Shown here piece after piece: positions 1 through 11,455 of a stretch of DNA of 64,000 bases (position 1 is the stretch's first letter; each line of letters opens with the position of its first letter). The stretch is from Adiantum capillus-veneris. Taxonomy: Eukaryota; Streptophyta; Polypodiopsida; Polypodiales; Pteridaceae. The position numbers and the translations under genes are program-made. The stretch lies in contig CM043944.1 in NCBI GenBank assembly GCA_014529385.2, forward strand, positions 168,275,740 to 168,339,739, read 5' to 3'. The notes beneath the pieces were generated by a model that was not told the DNA's origin, searched no databases, and saw only the letters and a program-made list of their open reading frames with translations.

Positions 1-495
1 AGTGTCTTATAGGTGGGGCACTTGCTATCGATGTCCACTATATGCTATACACAAATTAGAGAGAAAGTACTTGTGTTTGCCCATAACTTGAGTAGGAAGG
101 TCCATGTAGAATTGGTAGGCACTGTAAGGCCCAATGCAAAAGTCTTGCAATTTGAGCACTTTTAGGATCAAATAACACCACCTTCATATACAATTGAAGG
201 TGCTCCATGTAAGAGAATACATGTATGATTTTATGGCAGTTAGAATGAAAAGTAGGGTGGTGAAGGAGTGGTAGTAGTGGAAGAAGTGGGGGAAGGTTTT
301 TGCGATGGCTCCTGCCATGCAGAGGTTTAAGACAATGGGATAGTGGACCGATGTAAGGTGGTACTTTGATTATACCACTCTCGCATGATAGCTATCCATA
401 TCACATGGTACCCTTTTAGATTTCCAAAAGTTCCTTAATGATAGGAAACTTAAAACTATGGGAAGGTTTCTACAAAATTGTCAAGTGGAGAGAAA
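1..495. repeat. Left copy of ~500-bp direct repeat bounding a Penelope-like element (cut by window edge)
   Basis: This stretch matches 4310-4825 in the same orientation over nearly its whole length, with many substitutions and small indels. Shared blocks include the ATCGATGTCCA segment near 27 and the CTCGCATGATAGCTA segment near 382. Read on the minus strand, both copies carry part of a decayed open frame. Penelope-like elements are known to lie head-to-tail and so acquire flanking direct repeats (pseudo-LTRs). That, rather than true LTRs, is the preferred reading, because no TG...CA ends, primer site or purine tract are visible. The first bases may be missing beyond the window. Confidence 0.65.
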
Positions 496-779
496 TTGGT
501 GTGTGAAACCCTCCATCCAAACCCGCACCAGGTCAGGAAAATTTCATAATTTTTTAAAAAGTCCATTAGTGGGGGCACTAGGCCCCCATTAGGGACCAAG
601 TGCCCACCTTTTGAGGCATGAGTTGACTTTTTTCAGCTCTTTACAAGTTTGTAGCTCCTTTGGAGGGTCTAATTACTTGTATATGATTTGCAAGAGTCTG
701 TTTCACTCAAAACCATTGTTGTAGAAAGCCTTTAAAAGGTCCTTGATATCTTTGCTTGCTTGTTTTGTTGAATGATTAC

Positions 780-1800
780 TGAATATGATGGGTTTGATTT
801 GGGAGAGGGTGACTTCATGCGCCCATTCCCGTAGGTTTTTTGCTGCTTATATGAATAAACTTAAACACCTTTACTAGCACCATCGTTTCCTTATTGATTC
901 TAGTTCTTGGAAGCTGGTTATTGTGAACTATCAACTTCATGCTTAAGAAGGATATGCCTACTCCAAGTGTACCTTCAAAAGAGGTGGCAATGTCGTCTAT
1001 GGATAGGCAAGACGGATAAATTGGATAAGTAGTGGTGAAATATTTTGGGGCTCCATTGTTGATCCAAACGATGTCATCAAAGTATCAAAAAAAGGAATCT
1101 AAGTTGACTGAGCTAAAGTTGGAGTTGAGGGTCTTTCAAGCAAGAGTTAATATAGTTATATTCTAATGCATGAAGATAAAGATCACACCAAATTGGGGAA
1201 CATGCAAGTCCCATAGGGATGCCATTGACTTGCTGATAGGATCTTCCATGGCAATGAATGTGCATATGATCTATCAGCCAAGAATTAAGCTCCATTGCTT
1301 GAGATTTGGTAAAAGATAGGTGGTTCTTCTAGGATTAATGTGACCATGTTCCACATATACATCTACTAGGGAAGCTTTTAAAGGAGATGAAAGGTCCTTG
1401 ATGATCAAAGACATAGCTAAGTAAATTGTTGATAATTATGACCTAGCCGATGTCTACATGATGTGGGATATTTTCATAGCGTTTCTTTATAATAGCTGAG
1501 TAGACCAAGTTGACTTGTTTAGGTAGGTTAAGAAAAACATCATATAGGGAATCTACCACTCACTAGGATTGCACCTTATATTGGAACATAGGAGATCTTC
1601 TTGATGTATGCATGCTAATATAAGTGAAGCTTCAATAAAGCAACAATTAGACCCACATGTGATCCATCTAAATGCTTTCTTATGATCTTTGTATGTATCC
1701 ATGAGATATGGGAGGTGGAGATTGGGCTTGATATTTGACCAAGGAGTGAATCTCTTGTAGAATGGTGGGGGGAGATTTGTGACTAGGTAGGAAATCATTT
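780..1800 (-). pseudogene. Penelope-like reverse transcriptase, degenerate
   Basis: Three RT blocks lie in order on the minus strand. The finger motif KDHKKAFRWITCGSN is in the open segment 1553-1798. The palm motif QVNGIPMGLACSPIWCDLYL is in 1113-1295. The catalytic YFDDIVW box is at 1064-1086. G-I-P-M-G-x-x-C-S-P followed by Y-[FI]-D-D is characteristic of Penelope-type RTs rather than LTR or LINE enzymes. Frames are broken: there is a stop after LKDPQLQL at about 1113 and a T-run shift before the YFDD box, with more stops between 1300 and 1550. About 90 residues after YFDD still read as RT-like (SFLSMKLIVHNNQLPR) down to about 800. I see no convincing GIY-YIG endonuclease downstream. The element is inactive. 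An endonuclease-lacking or plant Dryad-like lineage is possible but not decidable by eye. Confidence 0.75.
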
Positions 1801-2099
1801 CCTTCCAACCTCTTCCAGGATTCTTGAATCATAAAGGATGGCAAATGAATACGGGGTTGTTAGCTTCTTTGTCTAAGAAAGTAATAATTTTTTTTCTTTT
1901 CAGACTATTAATTCGGTGATCAATTGGGGTTATCATTTTAGAGGACACTTTTGTTGAGGAATTTAACATCATCCTCATGTAGTTGAGGTGGTAGGATCAA
2001 AATGACCTCTCTTATGATTTTTGGAAGACAAGCCATAGTTCATTGGTGGCAATGTTTCTACATAAGGGTTGAGTGGGGATGTGATTCAATCCTTTCATG

Positions 2100-3930
2100 A
2101 GTGTGTTTCTTAAGAGATTATTCTTAAGAAGCATGCGTTTAAAAAAAAACCATGTTTACAGTCTTGGCAATAACCAGGCATTGATTTAGTACAATAACAT
2201 AGGTTTATGATAGGGAAAGTAAACAAATCCTTAGCATTGCATACCATAAGCTTGATAGGGTCAAGGAAAGACCATGCAAAACATATGTCATCCCATATTT
2301 CATTAGTTTTGATGTTGAGTCCATACAAAAATAGCCGAAAAAAAGCTTAAATAAACCTTAAGTCCATGAAAGCATTTTGATAGGTTAGATGAAAGATAAT
2401 GATGTTTCCTGGTTGACTTTGGATTGACTTCATACTTGATAGTGACCTGCAGTCATTCAAAAATACAATAGATTTTTAGCACTAGGGTACAACCATGTGT
2501 AATTGCAGAGCGGGTTTTAAGGGTGGGTGTAGGGTTTGATTGAAGACAAGGGTGGATGATCAATGCCTTGCAGCTTGGCCAGTAGACCGGTTGATAGTTG
2601 AACGACTAACAAATGATTCAGAAGGGGAGAAATCTAGGTTCCATGCCGGTGGAGTAGGTGGTTGAGTCAACGTGGGTTTAGAATTTTCTTGTGTTTTCCT
2701 TGATCATTGTTCACCCACCCTCTCTTTCCATGTCTAGAATCAGAGCTAGATTCTCTGGTGGGTAAAACAAATTTTGGGAGGAATGAATCCAGTTTATTGG
2801 TTTGAACATCCAAGGGTAATTTCTAGATAGAGTAGCTTTCTTGAGGAATATTTTTAGCCTCTCCTCCTGATACATAAAGTAAATGAGGAGTGCTTTGATG
2901 GCCTCTTGACCTTCAGTTGAAACCCACTTCACAAACTTGAGTGTGCTTTTCTTTGAGGAATCAACTGGAAAAAAGGGGGTAACTTTAAACATCATTAGCC
3001 ATAAAGCATGGCCAAACCAAAGTACATGCCATGACGGCAATGGTCTCCTTCTCCATTAAACTCACAAACACATTTGATAAAGGGTATGTGAATATTCAAG
3101 TATAGCTAGGGTCCCGGCCTGTGAGGGATATGACTCCTTTTACCCCAAGGACACATCCTAAGTTGATAGAGCATCTCTGTGTCTCAAAATGTGCCATAGT
3201 GAATGAGTAGCCAATGAGATAGGGTTCAATAATACTAGAAAAATTGGTTGTCCAAATGTGGTGTAGACCAATTCTTGTTGCTTGAGTCCTTATCCTTGTC
3301 GTTTAGCAAGGTGAGAAGGAACTTCTCATTAATGGGAGCTAGTAGGTCATGGTTCTCAAAGCCCCAAATCATTTGATGGGTGTCTTGCACCATAGACTCC
3401 AACCATTAGTGCGGGATGAAAGGGTCAGTGTAAGCCTCCATAGGTTTAGAGACTTTCTCTAGGATAGCGTCTATAACCAAACATTCCTCCTTGCCAACTT
3501 CTTGCTCATCATCCTCCACTTCTTCTAGTATGAGGTTACTCATAGGGTTTGAAGGTGGGGAAAATGAAAACATAGGGTCCCCTTGCATCCTACTTTTCTT
3601 CCTCTGTCTAATTAGAGGATCATTTCGGAGTTTTTTTTCCATGCGTCTCCATAATCTCCTCACGATGAAGGGAGAATTTTCCCACCATTCATTGTTTTCC
3701 TCGGAGCTTCACTGAGAATATTAGGGATGCTGGTGATGATTTCTTGAACTTTCTCAGTGGGCTAGTAAGGGGTTTTCTCGGGCCAGGGGTGTAGATGCAC
3801 ATCCATGCTAGGATATCTAGGATGGCTAAATGTAGAGTTTCAAACCTTGCTCTAGCATTGACACATGCCAGATGATGTTCAATGATGATGTTGTGGAAGA
3901 GGGGGGGTCCCTTATGCAAAGCAGTAAGCC
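2100..3930 (-). pseudogene. Upstream ORF region of the Penelope-like element, degenerate
   Basis: Several minus-strand open segments follow one another upstream of the RT: 3689-3919, 3406-3663 (acidic, LILEEVEDDEQEVGKEE), 2711-3040 and 2110-2328. Together they look like a single long ORF broken by frameshifts. I recognise no domain. The segment at 2110-2328 has scattered Cys residues (CYCTKS, CQDCKHG) but no clear zinc-binding spacing. The assignment rests on position and orientation: they lie between the right direct repeat and the RT, where the N-terminal part of a Penelope-like ORF would be. Confidence 0.45.
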
Positions 3931-4309
3931 TTGTATGAAAGAGGCTATAGTAGGTAATCGATCAGAGTATCCGAGCCATGAGTTCTTCATGCCAAGTAGC
4001 CACAATGTCCTGCATTAAGGATAATATAAGCTCATCTAGTAAGACAAAGGATCTTGGTCAGTTTGTGAGCTGCCAAGACCATTAGTGTGTGTAGGTAGCT
4101 TTCAATGAAGGGAGCTAGTGAAATCAACTTAATACAAGTACAATAAAAGGATTCTTTAAAAAATAGATACTTCCATTAAGGTTGAAAATTACAATAGAGT
4201 GCTTTTAGGAAGATTTCTATTTAGAATATAGAAAGCTCTACAAATGATACGTGCATCCATTATGAGAAAAAGAACAAGTTAGCACTTAATTCATAGACTG
4301 TAGGTCTCT

Positions 4310-4825
4310 TTTAAGTGGGGCACTTGTTATCGATGTCCAATATATGTTATACAAAAATTAGAGAGAAAAGTACTCGTGTTTGTCCATAACCTTAGTAAGA
4401 AGGTCCGTGTAGAATTGGTTGGCGTTGTAAGGCCCAATGAGGAAGTCCTGCAAGTTGAGGGCCTTAGGATCAAATACCACCACCTTCATATACAATTGAA
4501 GATGCTCCATGTAAGAAAATGCATGCAAGATTTTATGGCAGTTAGAATGCAGAGTGGGGCGGCGAAGGAGTGGGAGTAGTGGAAGGGGTGTGGGAAGTGG
4601 TGGACGTGCAAGAGGTTTTTTTGATGGCCTCCACCATGCAAAGGTTTAGTCTACATAGTGGGATAGTAGACTCGTGTAAGGAGGTACATTGATTTTACCC
4701 CTCTCGCATGATAGCTACCCACATCGCACGGTACCCTTTTAGATTTGCCACAAATCCTTAATGATAGGAAACTTAATACTATGGGAAGGTTCCTATAGAA
4801 TTCTCAAGTGGAGCAAAATTTGTTG
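4310..4825. repeat. Right copy of ~500-bp direct repeat (pseudo-LTR-like)
   Basis: This pairs with 1-495 at an offset of about 4.3 kb. It sits upstream of the minus-strand Penelope-like ORF, where the 5' pseudo-LTR would be. Beyond about 4825 the two copies no longer match: the left continues with the GTGTGAAACCCTCC segment and the right with a GTGTGTATGCATGCATGC segment. Confidence 0.65.
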
Positions 4826-5180
4826 TGTTTGTGTGTATGCATGCATGCTAAACAAAGAAACATGGATGCATCCTATTCCAACAGTGAAAGGGAGAAAATA
4901 GTATCTTATGTTAGTAAATACACATGATTGTGGTAAGAAAAAGCTATTTTCACAAGTAAAAGAGCCTCAATGATGAAGGAAAAAATAAACTAAAACAAAC
5001 AAATAACAATGGGGTTATGCTTCTCAAGATTGATTACTTTTGAGACCAAATGGTGAATCTTATGCTCAGTACTACTGCGTCACCCTCCCGCTACCTCCCC
5101 ATCCCTTGAGCACCTTCTACTTTCTCACCCTCTCTATCCCATCTTGCATGTAATCCCTCCCCTCCTCCTTGTGCGAATTC
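4826..5180. other. Unassigned spacer between two elements
   Basis: There is no supported gene. The left half is A-rich and the right half is pyrimidine-rich (CCTCCCC, CTCCTCC). The latter is the original insertion site of the LTR element that follows, because the same kind of pyrimidine-rich DNA resumes at 16193. Confidence 0.5.
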
Positions 5181-5185
5181 CCTAG

Positions 5186-5514
5186 TGTTGGGATGTGAGG
5201 TTTTGTTGCATCTCTTGTGTGAACAACCCCTTCCACCTTATGTGTCAAGCCATGTGAGCCTCTTACAACCTTTGTATAAAACACAACCACTTGTATTTAT
5301 GCATAGGCAGCCACATCTTGTGCTCATGTGTCAAAGGATGTCTATTTGTATAAACCTATATAGAAGCACATTCTGCTCAATAAATGTAAGTCTATCAGTT
5401 CAAGTATACTCTATATTGTATTGTGCAATAGTTTCTCTCTCAAGCTCTACACTAGCCTCTTCAAGCCTGCCATTAACATGAATGGCACACTAAGCTATCC
5501 TCCTTAACCCTACA
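5186..5514 (+). repeat. 5' LTR of the outer element
   Basis: It starts TGTTGGGATG and ends CCTTAACCCTACA, so it has TG...CA termini with a 3-bp inverted end (TGT/ACA). It aligns along its full length with 15858-16192 at roughly 90% by eye. It carries a polyadenylation-like AATAAATG in its second half. It is preceded by the target duplication CCTAG. Confidence 0.9.
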
Positions 5515-5516
5515 AC

Positions 5517-5530
5517 TGATATCAGAGCCT
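5517..5530 (+). promoter_or_regulatory. Primer binding site (initiator tRNA-Met type)
   Basis: TGATATCAGAGCCT lies 2 bp inside the 5' LTR. It differs at one base from the common plant tRNA-Met primer-site sequence beginning TGGTATCAGAGC. It would prime minus-strand synthesis. Confidence 0.75.
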
Positions 5531-6459
5531 TGATCAACCTTTTTGAGAAGATTGGAGCTGTGAATTAGAGGCTTGGAGAAGGAGTCTTGCAATAGAGAAG
5601 AGTGGTGAATAGTCCCAGAGGGTGGCAAGAGGCAACCACAACCTGAATCAAAGTCGCCCAAGGTATTAAGCAACAAGAGTCTGATAGTGCAAGTGCATCA
5701 AAAAAATTAAGGTAGAGGTCGCCCGACTCCTGCACTGACAACAACAATAGGTAGGAGGAGTACCCACAGCCAAGAGCTCTACCGTCAGCAAAGGTCGGGA
5801 ACGACCACAGGAAAGAAGGGCTGCCCAAGGGGGTGGCATATCAAGAGATAGCCAGCCATGATTACAACACCACCAGAGAGGGCCAACCAGCCATCTACAA
5901 TCGGTAGCTCAAGAGACAATAGGATTGTGTGTGGACAGAGCAGCGCCCACCATAGAGTAGCTCAAGGCAAGCCGAAAGGTAGTCGGGAGCTTAGCTCCAC
6001 TGGCCATTGAGTAGCCAGTAGCACCACTAAAGGCTAAGCCAGCGCTAGCGAGTATACCAGCCAACAACAACAAGAAAAAGCCAGCTCACCACATGAGCGA
6101 GCCTGCTACGTCGCTTGCAACACTTGCAACAACGCCAAAACAGTGGGCATAGAGTGCAGTGGGGGTAGAGAATGCTATCCAATACACGTCAGCTGTGGTG
6201 TCAATTGAGTCCTCATAGACAACTCCCCACGTGCACAATTTTCTTTTATGCAGAAGTGTTGAAGGTTCTTTACTTTTCAAAATAAAGTCTTTTGTTTTCA
6301 AATAATGGCCTCATTTTATCTAAGAGAATGTTCACACAAAGACGAGCACACGTGATAATTGATGTATATGATATGCAAAAATAAAATAAAATTGTATAAA
6401 TCAATGATGTGTATGAAGACAATGACATATGATAAAAAATAACAATGTATACAATTTTT
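5531..6459 (+). other. Left internal remnant of the outer LTR element
   Basis: No domain is recognisable in any frame. The first 700 bp are purine- and AGC-rich (repeated GCCAGC, AGCCA), and the last 200 bp are AT-rich. It behaves like the leader of a gutted or non-autonomous element. It ends where the inverted-repeat homology with 15564 begins. Confidence 0.5.
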
Positions 6460-7202
6460 GGCACATATGCCGAAGTCGACCCGATGATGTGTATGTGTGA
6501 TGAGACATTTGTTGTAAAGCCATATTTTTGTGAACATGATATTTTGTGAGGGGATTAGTCACTGCTCCGATATGTACATTAACGTCGGAGGTAAGACCTT
6601 CCCTGTGGACCCTGTGACTCTATGTTATGTTGTTACCCCTCATGGGTTATTGGGTAAACCTTAAACCCAAGGTTTGGGAGTAAACATAAAACTCCATTTT
6701 TGACTGGTAGCTCGCTAGAAGCACCAGGTTATGGGTACATCTAAAACCCTTGGTTGTGAGAAAACCTAAAACTCACGGTTTTGAGTAATTTACCTAAAAC
6801 TCTTTGTGTCATGAGGGTGACGAGCCAATTTTAGGGGGCATAAGTGGTAGCCTTACCAAGTTTGGTTGAAGGGGGCAATTGTTGGGGTCAACCTAACTTG
6901 GACGGTCTTGTAAGTGTGAACTGCTTGTAAAGGCTATTTAAAGGCCTAAATAACCTAAAGCAAAGTCTCTTATCTTTTGGCATTAACATGTGCTCTCCAT
7001 CTTCTCTTCCTCTCCCTTACTATCCTCTCTTTGCACTTCCTCCTCTCCATAGCTAGCCATCTCACGGGTGTGAGCATAGTGCATAGGAAGATTCTACTTT
7101 AGTAACATACACATGTTCACTTTTTCTTTAGTGGAATACACATGTTCACTTTAGAAAGAAACGTGCACATCATGAAGCTTGTAGAGGAAGCCACTCAATC
7201 TC

Positions 7203-7210
7203 CTATAAAA
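7203..7210 (+). promoter_or_regulatory. TATA box of the pararetroviral promoter
   Basis: CTATAAAA in the context CCTATAAAAGGGAAA lies about 155 bp upstream of the primer site, a usual caulimovirid arrangement (TATA, short leader, tRNA-Met site). Upstream, a short block with ACACATGTTCACTTT occurs twice (about 7107 and 7137) and may be an enhancer-type duplication. Confidence 0.55.
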
Positions 7211-7364
7211 GGGAAACTCCCCTTCATTGTAAATTATCTCAAGTGAAGCCTAGTCTTATATTGTAATTCCCATAGCAATCCTTTCCACACCTTATTCATA
7301 CTTTGTATGTTGAATACATCTTAATATACTTCTTTCGCTTGCAATCTATTGTGTGTGTGTATTT

Positions 7365-7380
7365 TGGTATCAGAGCCTAG
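7365..7380 (+). promoter_or_regulatory. Pararetroviral tRNA-Met primer binding site
   Basis: TGGTATCAGAGCCTAG matches the tRNA-Met complement used by Caulimoviridae. It marks the start of minus-strand DNA synthesis and the conventional genome origin. It sits about 280 bp before the first viral coding region. This segment is absent from the right arm of the inverted repeat. Confidence 0.8.
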
Positions 7381-7646
7381 TTAAAATCTTGACTAAACCA
7401 TTATTAAGTTCATTAAAGGTTATCTTTGGTTACTACCAAGAAGGTCAGCAAAGCCTTTCTTCCTTTTAACAATGTCTGCGAAAGAATCAATTGCTATTTT
7501 CAAAATCGTGTCGTGAGGCAAGGTCGTGTGGTCGCGTGGTCGGATGATCGTCGCCGCAGACATTTGAGAGTAAGCCATAGGCAAAAATCCTTGATAAACT
7601 CTCACAAAAATTCCTACCGCTTGACTCAATTTCAGGTAAACTTGCA

Positions 7647-8513
7647 ATGGCATTCTTGAACAGATCTTTGTCAAAAGTGACCAAGTCTTTTGCACACCTC
7701 TCTATGGCAGTAGAAGAAGCCGAACCTTCTGCTCAATGGCAAATCCCAGAACTTAAACCTGATCAAGTATATAAACATAAAAACTTATTTAAGCTTAAAG
7801 CCTACACTGTCTAATATGTCAGTTGCATCTATTCCCTTCGATAATCAAATGCATTTCATTAAGCTTACTGAGATCCTCCAACATGATAAAGCAGAAGCCC
7901 TAAAAAAGGGTTATCACTTGTCCATCTTGGTTATGTACAAATAGGTGTAAATCTCCTTTTTAGAGCAGGCCTAGTTGTATCATGTTTGGTTATGATTATA
8001 GATACCAGACACAAAAATTTACAAGATCAATTCCTTAGATGAATTGAAAGCAACCTTGAAGACGGACCTGTTTATTTGTAAGTTCGTCCAAACTCTAACG
8101 TGTCGCTAGTAGACGACCCCTATTTTGGCGAAGCCTTAACTCTTGCAATAAAAATTATTGGCTGTGATCTAAAGCATCTAACTCCCAATGTAGAAATTGC
8201 CTTCTCTGTTTTAGGAAGAGCAATTAACTCCGGGATACGAGCAATATATGAAGGAAAATTGACAGTGAGTGAGAAAAAAGATCTTAAAGGGCTAAACATC
8301 ATTATGCGCTCAGATGATCATTCTCAGATGCTTCGCTGTGAACAAATTGCATGGTCCAAAGTAAAACTATGAGAAAATTGGATAGTAGATATACAACCTA
8401 TACTACAAACTGAACTTATAAATAGAGTTCTAAGTGTAGATAGTATAGATTCATATAATTATTTAATTAGTTCACAAAAGGCCATTTCTTCTGCTATCCC
8501 CTACAAAGTCTAG
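7647..8513 (+). pseudogene. Caulimovirid movement protein (30K superfamily), broken
   Basis: This is the first coding region after the primer site and starts at the ATG at 7647. Scattered stops occur in the first half (for example near 7815 and 7942) and the frame shifts more than once. The clean segment 8100-8372 carries the 30K-like core, with the hydrophobic run ALTLAIKIIG followed by CDLKHLT and AFSVLGRAINSG, which is why I call it a cell-to-cell movement protein. Proteins of this family form or modify plasmodesmal tubules. The copy is interrupted and cannot give a full-length product. The family assignment is from pattern and gene order only. Confidence 0.6.
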
Positions 8514-8517
8514 AGCT

Positions 8518-9177
8518 ATGCGAATAAAGGATTGCCAACATTTGGAAACCTTTGAAAATAAAGACAAAACCTTTTGCAGGCATTGCTTAAGACTAATTGG
8601 AAAACTGGACTCATCCTCATGTGCTTTTACTATCCAATTTTGCATGATCAAAGGAAAAGACTTTATTGTCTGTGACACCGATAAAATCTTTATAGCTCCT
8701 TATGTAACTATGCCTAATCAAGAAAAACCTTGCCCCGAATTACTGCAAAGCAATTACCATATTGTAAAGTTGCATTTGCTTGGAAAGCAATTGAATGAAT
8801 TGCATAAGCTAGTTACTGAGTCTGCTCATAATCTTGCTAATATGCAAATTCAATTACAAATGGCTGATGCATCTTCCTCCTCTATACATACAGATTTAAT
8901 TGTCTCCTCTTCCCTAGAGCTACCCTACTTCTCTTTCTATAAACCCTCACTGCACCGTCGCTCTGGTCACTCTGACAGCAATCTGTCCTTTAATGTCTTG
9001 AATATTGACCAAGAACAGGATAGTTCTTCAGACATTGAACCGGAGCAGCTTTATGACCAGCCACAAAGTGGCTTATTTGATGAAGATGATAGAGATCTTT
9101 ACACTCTTGCTTGTTTCCACAAAAATCGCAACAAACTAATTGATAACACAGGTAAACCACCATCCAAAAAATCCTGA
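8518..9177 (+). CDS. Pararetroviral ORF of unknown role, 219 aa, open throughout
   Basis: This is an uninterrupted frame directly after the movement-protein region, starting 4 bp downstream of a stop. Near the N-terminus it has CRHC and further Cys residues (C39, C47, C57 region) that could bind zinc. It then has a heptad-like stretch (LHLLGKQLNELHKLVTESAH) suggesting a coiled coil, and an acidic, serine-rich C-terminus (QDSSSDIEPEQ). Caulimovirids often carry a coiled-coil virion-associated or polyprotein-linker region here, so a structural accessory role is inferred. It is the best-preserved part of the virus. Whether it is expressed is unknown. Confidence 0.5.
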   Translation: MRIKDCQHLETFENKDKTFCRHCLRLIGKLDSSSCAFTIQFCMIKGKDFIVCDTDKIFIAPYVTMPNQEKPCPELLQSNYHIVKLHLLGKQLNELHKLVTESAHNLANMQIQLQMADASSSSIHTDLIVSSSLELPYFSFYKPSLHRRSGHSDSNLSFNVLNIDQEQDSSSDIEPEQLYDQPQSGLFDEDDRDLYTLACFHKNRNKLIDNTGKPPSKKS

Positions 9178-10490
9178 AGGTGTAACCATAGAATCCATCG
9201 ACTACAAATGGATTGAAGACCAACTAGAGCCAATATGGGATATATCAATGACAAAACACAAAGCTGGAATTAAATATTATGGTCCTGCATTTGTCTATGG
9301 TGATTGGGATCAGTTTGACTCTTTCTATGATGAAAGAATTTACAATGGCCTTCAAGTGGACATTATTCCTGACAATCTTCCATCTCCTCTAATAGAATTT
9401 GACAGTCCTTTTTCTCAAGAAGAATAAGGAATTGATGATTCACAAGCTAAAATACCTCTAGTGCCATTAAAAATGGAAAAAGATGAACCTATGGATGAAG
9501 CCTCAACAACTGCTACCAAAGCTCCTAAAAATCCCCAATTTGTGTAGGGTATCAAAAAGGTAGGTGACATTACCATTGATAATTTAGAACAAGAGGACAT
9601 CATTCTTGTTCTGGAATATATGAATAAATAGATTTATCTCAACAAATGTTATTTGGACAAATGCGACAACAAACTGCAATAAAAGATGCAGTTAATGGTT
9701 TTATAGGTATCCTTAAACGGTAGTGGGAAATGTTACCTCCAGAGATCAAAACTCTATCTTACAACCTGTTGGTATTACCTTGCCTCTCTTACTCCTGATA
9801 GAGAGCATATACAAAGAATTCATTGGACATCAGGAAGATCAAGCAATGTTGGCCTTACAAGCCTTTCATGAGGCTCATATCTGTAACTTCTCCTCTATCT
9901 GAGATTTTTGTATTTATTGCAGAAACCTGATATACAAAGCAGGAAAATACTATTCTGGGAAAATCAAAGCAGAATTTATGCACAAACTACCAAAAGCAAT
10001 TACAAAGCTCCTTATTGAGAAGCAAGAAAATACTATTCTGGGAAAATCAAAGCAGAATTTATGCACAAACTACCAAAAGCAATTACAAAGCTCCTTATTG
10101 AGAAACTGGATAACCAAATTCTAAATCTCCAAACAACAACTCTTGGAGATATAATCCAAGCTCTACAGGTGATCATACAGGAACTATGTATTCAAAACCA
10201 GGCACAAAAAGGATTAAAGGATTCTAAACCTTCGAAGAAATTCAGCAAACAGAATTACTACTCCAAAGATTTTGGATGTGCAGATTAAAAAAAAAGTTCT
10301 TGCAAGCATTCAAAGAAGGCAAAGAAGGAGAAGAATTTTAGAAGGAAACCCAAGCACAGGTTTTTCAAAAAACGTAAGTCCACATCCTCAAAGACTGACA
10401 GTAAATGTTTATTTGTGGCAAACAGGGTCATTGGGCTTCAGAATGTCCAAAGAAGAAAAAATCAGTAGCACTCAAGAATATTATTCTTGA
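9140..10490 (+). pseudogene. Coat-protein region with C-terminal zinc knuckle, broken
   Basis: An open segment at 9140-9427 (acidic, aromatic-rich, YKWIEDQLEPIWD) overlaps the previous ORF. It is followed by fragmented frames to a basic stretch (SKKFSKQNYYSK near 10235) and a nucleic-acid-binding knuckle at 10405-10452. In that knuckle Cys-x4-His-x4-Cys is intact (CGKQGHWASEC) but the first Cys of the usual CCHC is replaced by Met. An 83-bp tandem duplication at about 9944-10109 shifts the frame. Gene order and the basic region plus knuckle are typical of caulimovirid capsid proteins. Confidence 0.6.
9944..10109 (+). repeat. 83-bp tandem duplication inside the coat region
   Basis: The block beginning AAAATACTATTCTGGG at 9944 is repeated almost perfectly from 10027. 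The period of 83 bp is not a multiple of three, so the event breaks the reading frame. Confidence 0.85.
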
Positions 10491-10499
10491 AGATGGATA

Positions 10500-11400
10500 T
10501 AGCTACTCTGAGCTATTTTCCTCAGATATCTGCAATGTTGAGTTCAATATTACTCAACTTGAAAGCAAAATGCCTTCAACAGATGAAAGCAGTTACAACT
10601 CCGACTCGAGATTTCAAGATTGCCCATTGCAATGAATGTAATGAGCTTAGAAGACTTCATGTCTACTCCCTTCAACCCGCAACAATGAAAAAGGTTTTCC
10701 AAAGGAAAACAACAATTCCAACCTGATGACTCTGCTTCAAGCAATTCAGATTCTTCTTTAGAATCTGAAAAACCAGGTGAAAAAAACTTTTCTCAACAAA
10801 ACTCTAAAGATGCATCTACTTATCAGAAGCAGCTCAAAAATGCTCTATGCAAAGCTGATAAACCGAAAGCATCAGCTTTAGACGAATGGTCATTCCAGCC
10901 TTGTCCACTAAAATGAAACTAAAACAAATCAAAGCAAGTCAGCCTCTCTTTGATCACAACTTCATCAGCAATGTAGTCTCAGGAAAAATCAAAGCCAGAT
11001 CTCTCCACGAGTTGCCATGAGGAAGAACACCTTCCAATTCCTCTAGTTCTGGTGAAGAAGCTTCTGATTTTCCTTTAGATATTTCATCAACATCTCATCA
11101 TAATCAGGATCACTTTTATGAATAATTTTTTTACAAAGAGAAGGAGTTGCACCAACGAGAACTCATGTTAGAAAAGCAGCAGGCTCTCCTTAGATGGGGA
11201 GCTGATCTAACTACACGCGACACCACTTTCCTTTCTCAAGGAGGTGAGACTTCTCACTTCTCTCAAAATTCTCAACCTCCACCGATTCCAATTCCATGGG
11301 ATATCTTGCTACCAAAGTTCTCTCAAAATTCTCAACCTCAGCCAACTCCACCGGTTCGAATTCCATGGGATATCTTGCTACCAAAAGAATAGCTAACTGA
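10500..11400 (+). pseudogene. Linker between coat and protease regions, broken, with repeat
   Basis: Short open segments (10487-10726, 11147-11392) are rich in Ser, Gln and Pro, without a recognised domain. Segment 11147-11392 has a duplicated ~66-bp unit coding for an FSQNSQP...IPWDILLPK repeat. The region is probably the low-complexity part of the viral polyprotein between capsid and protease, but nothing proves this beyond position. Confidence 0.4.
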
Positions 11401-11455
11401 GCCAACTCCAAAAGGTAATCAACTATTTGAAGAAGATATTCAAAATCTTAAAGAG

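Noticed and set aside
1-4825. True LTR retrotransposon bounded by the two 500-bp direct repeats
   Set aside because: The RT between them is Penelope-type and no primer site, purine tract or TG...CA ends are visible.
6881-7362. A further LTR starting TGTTGGGG after a purine tract and ending before the 7365 primer site
   Set aside because: The start looks right, but the right end lacks CA, no partner LTR lies downstream, and TATA plus movement-protein-like coding favour a pararetroviral promoter. Left as part of the viral upstream region.
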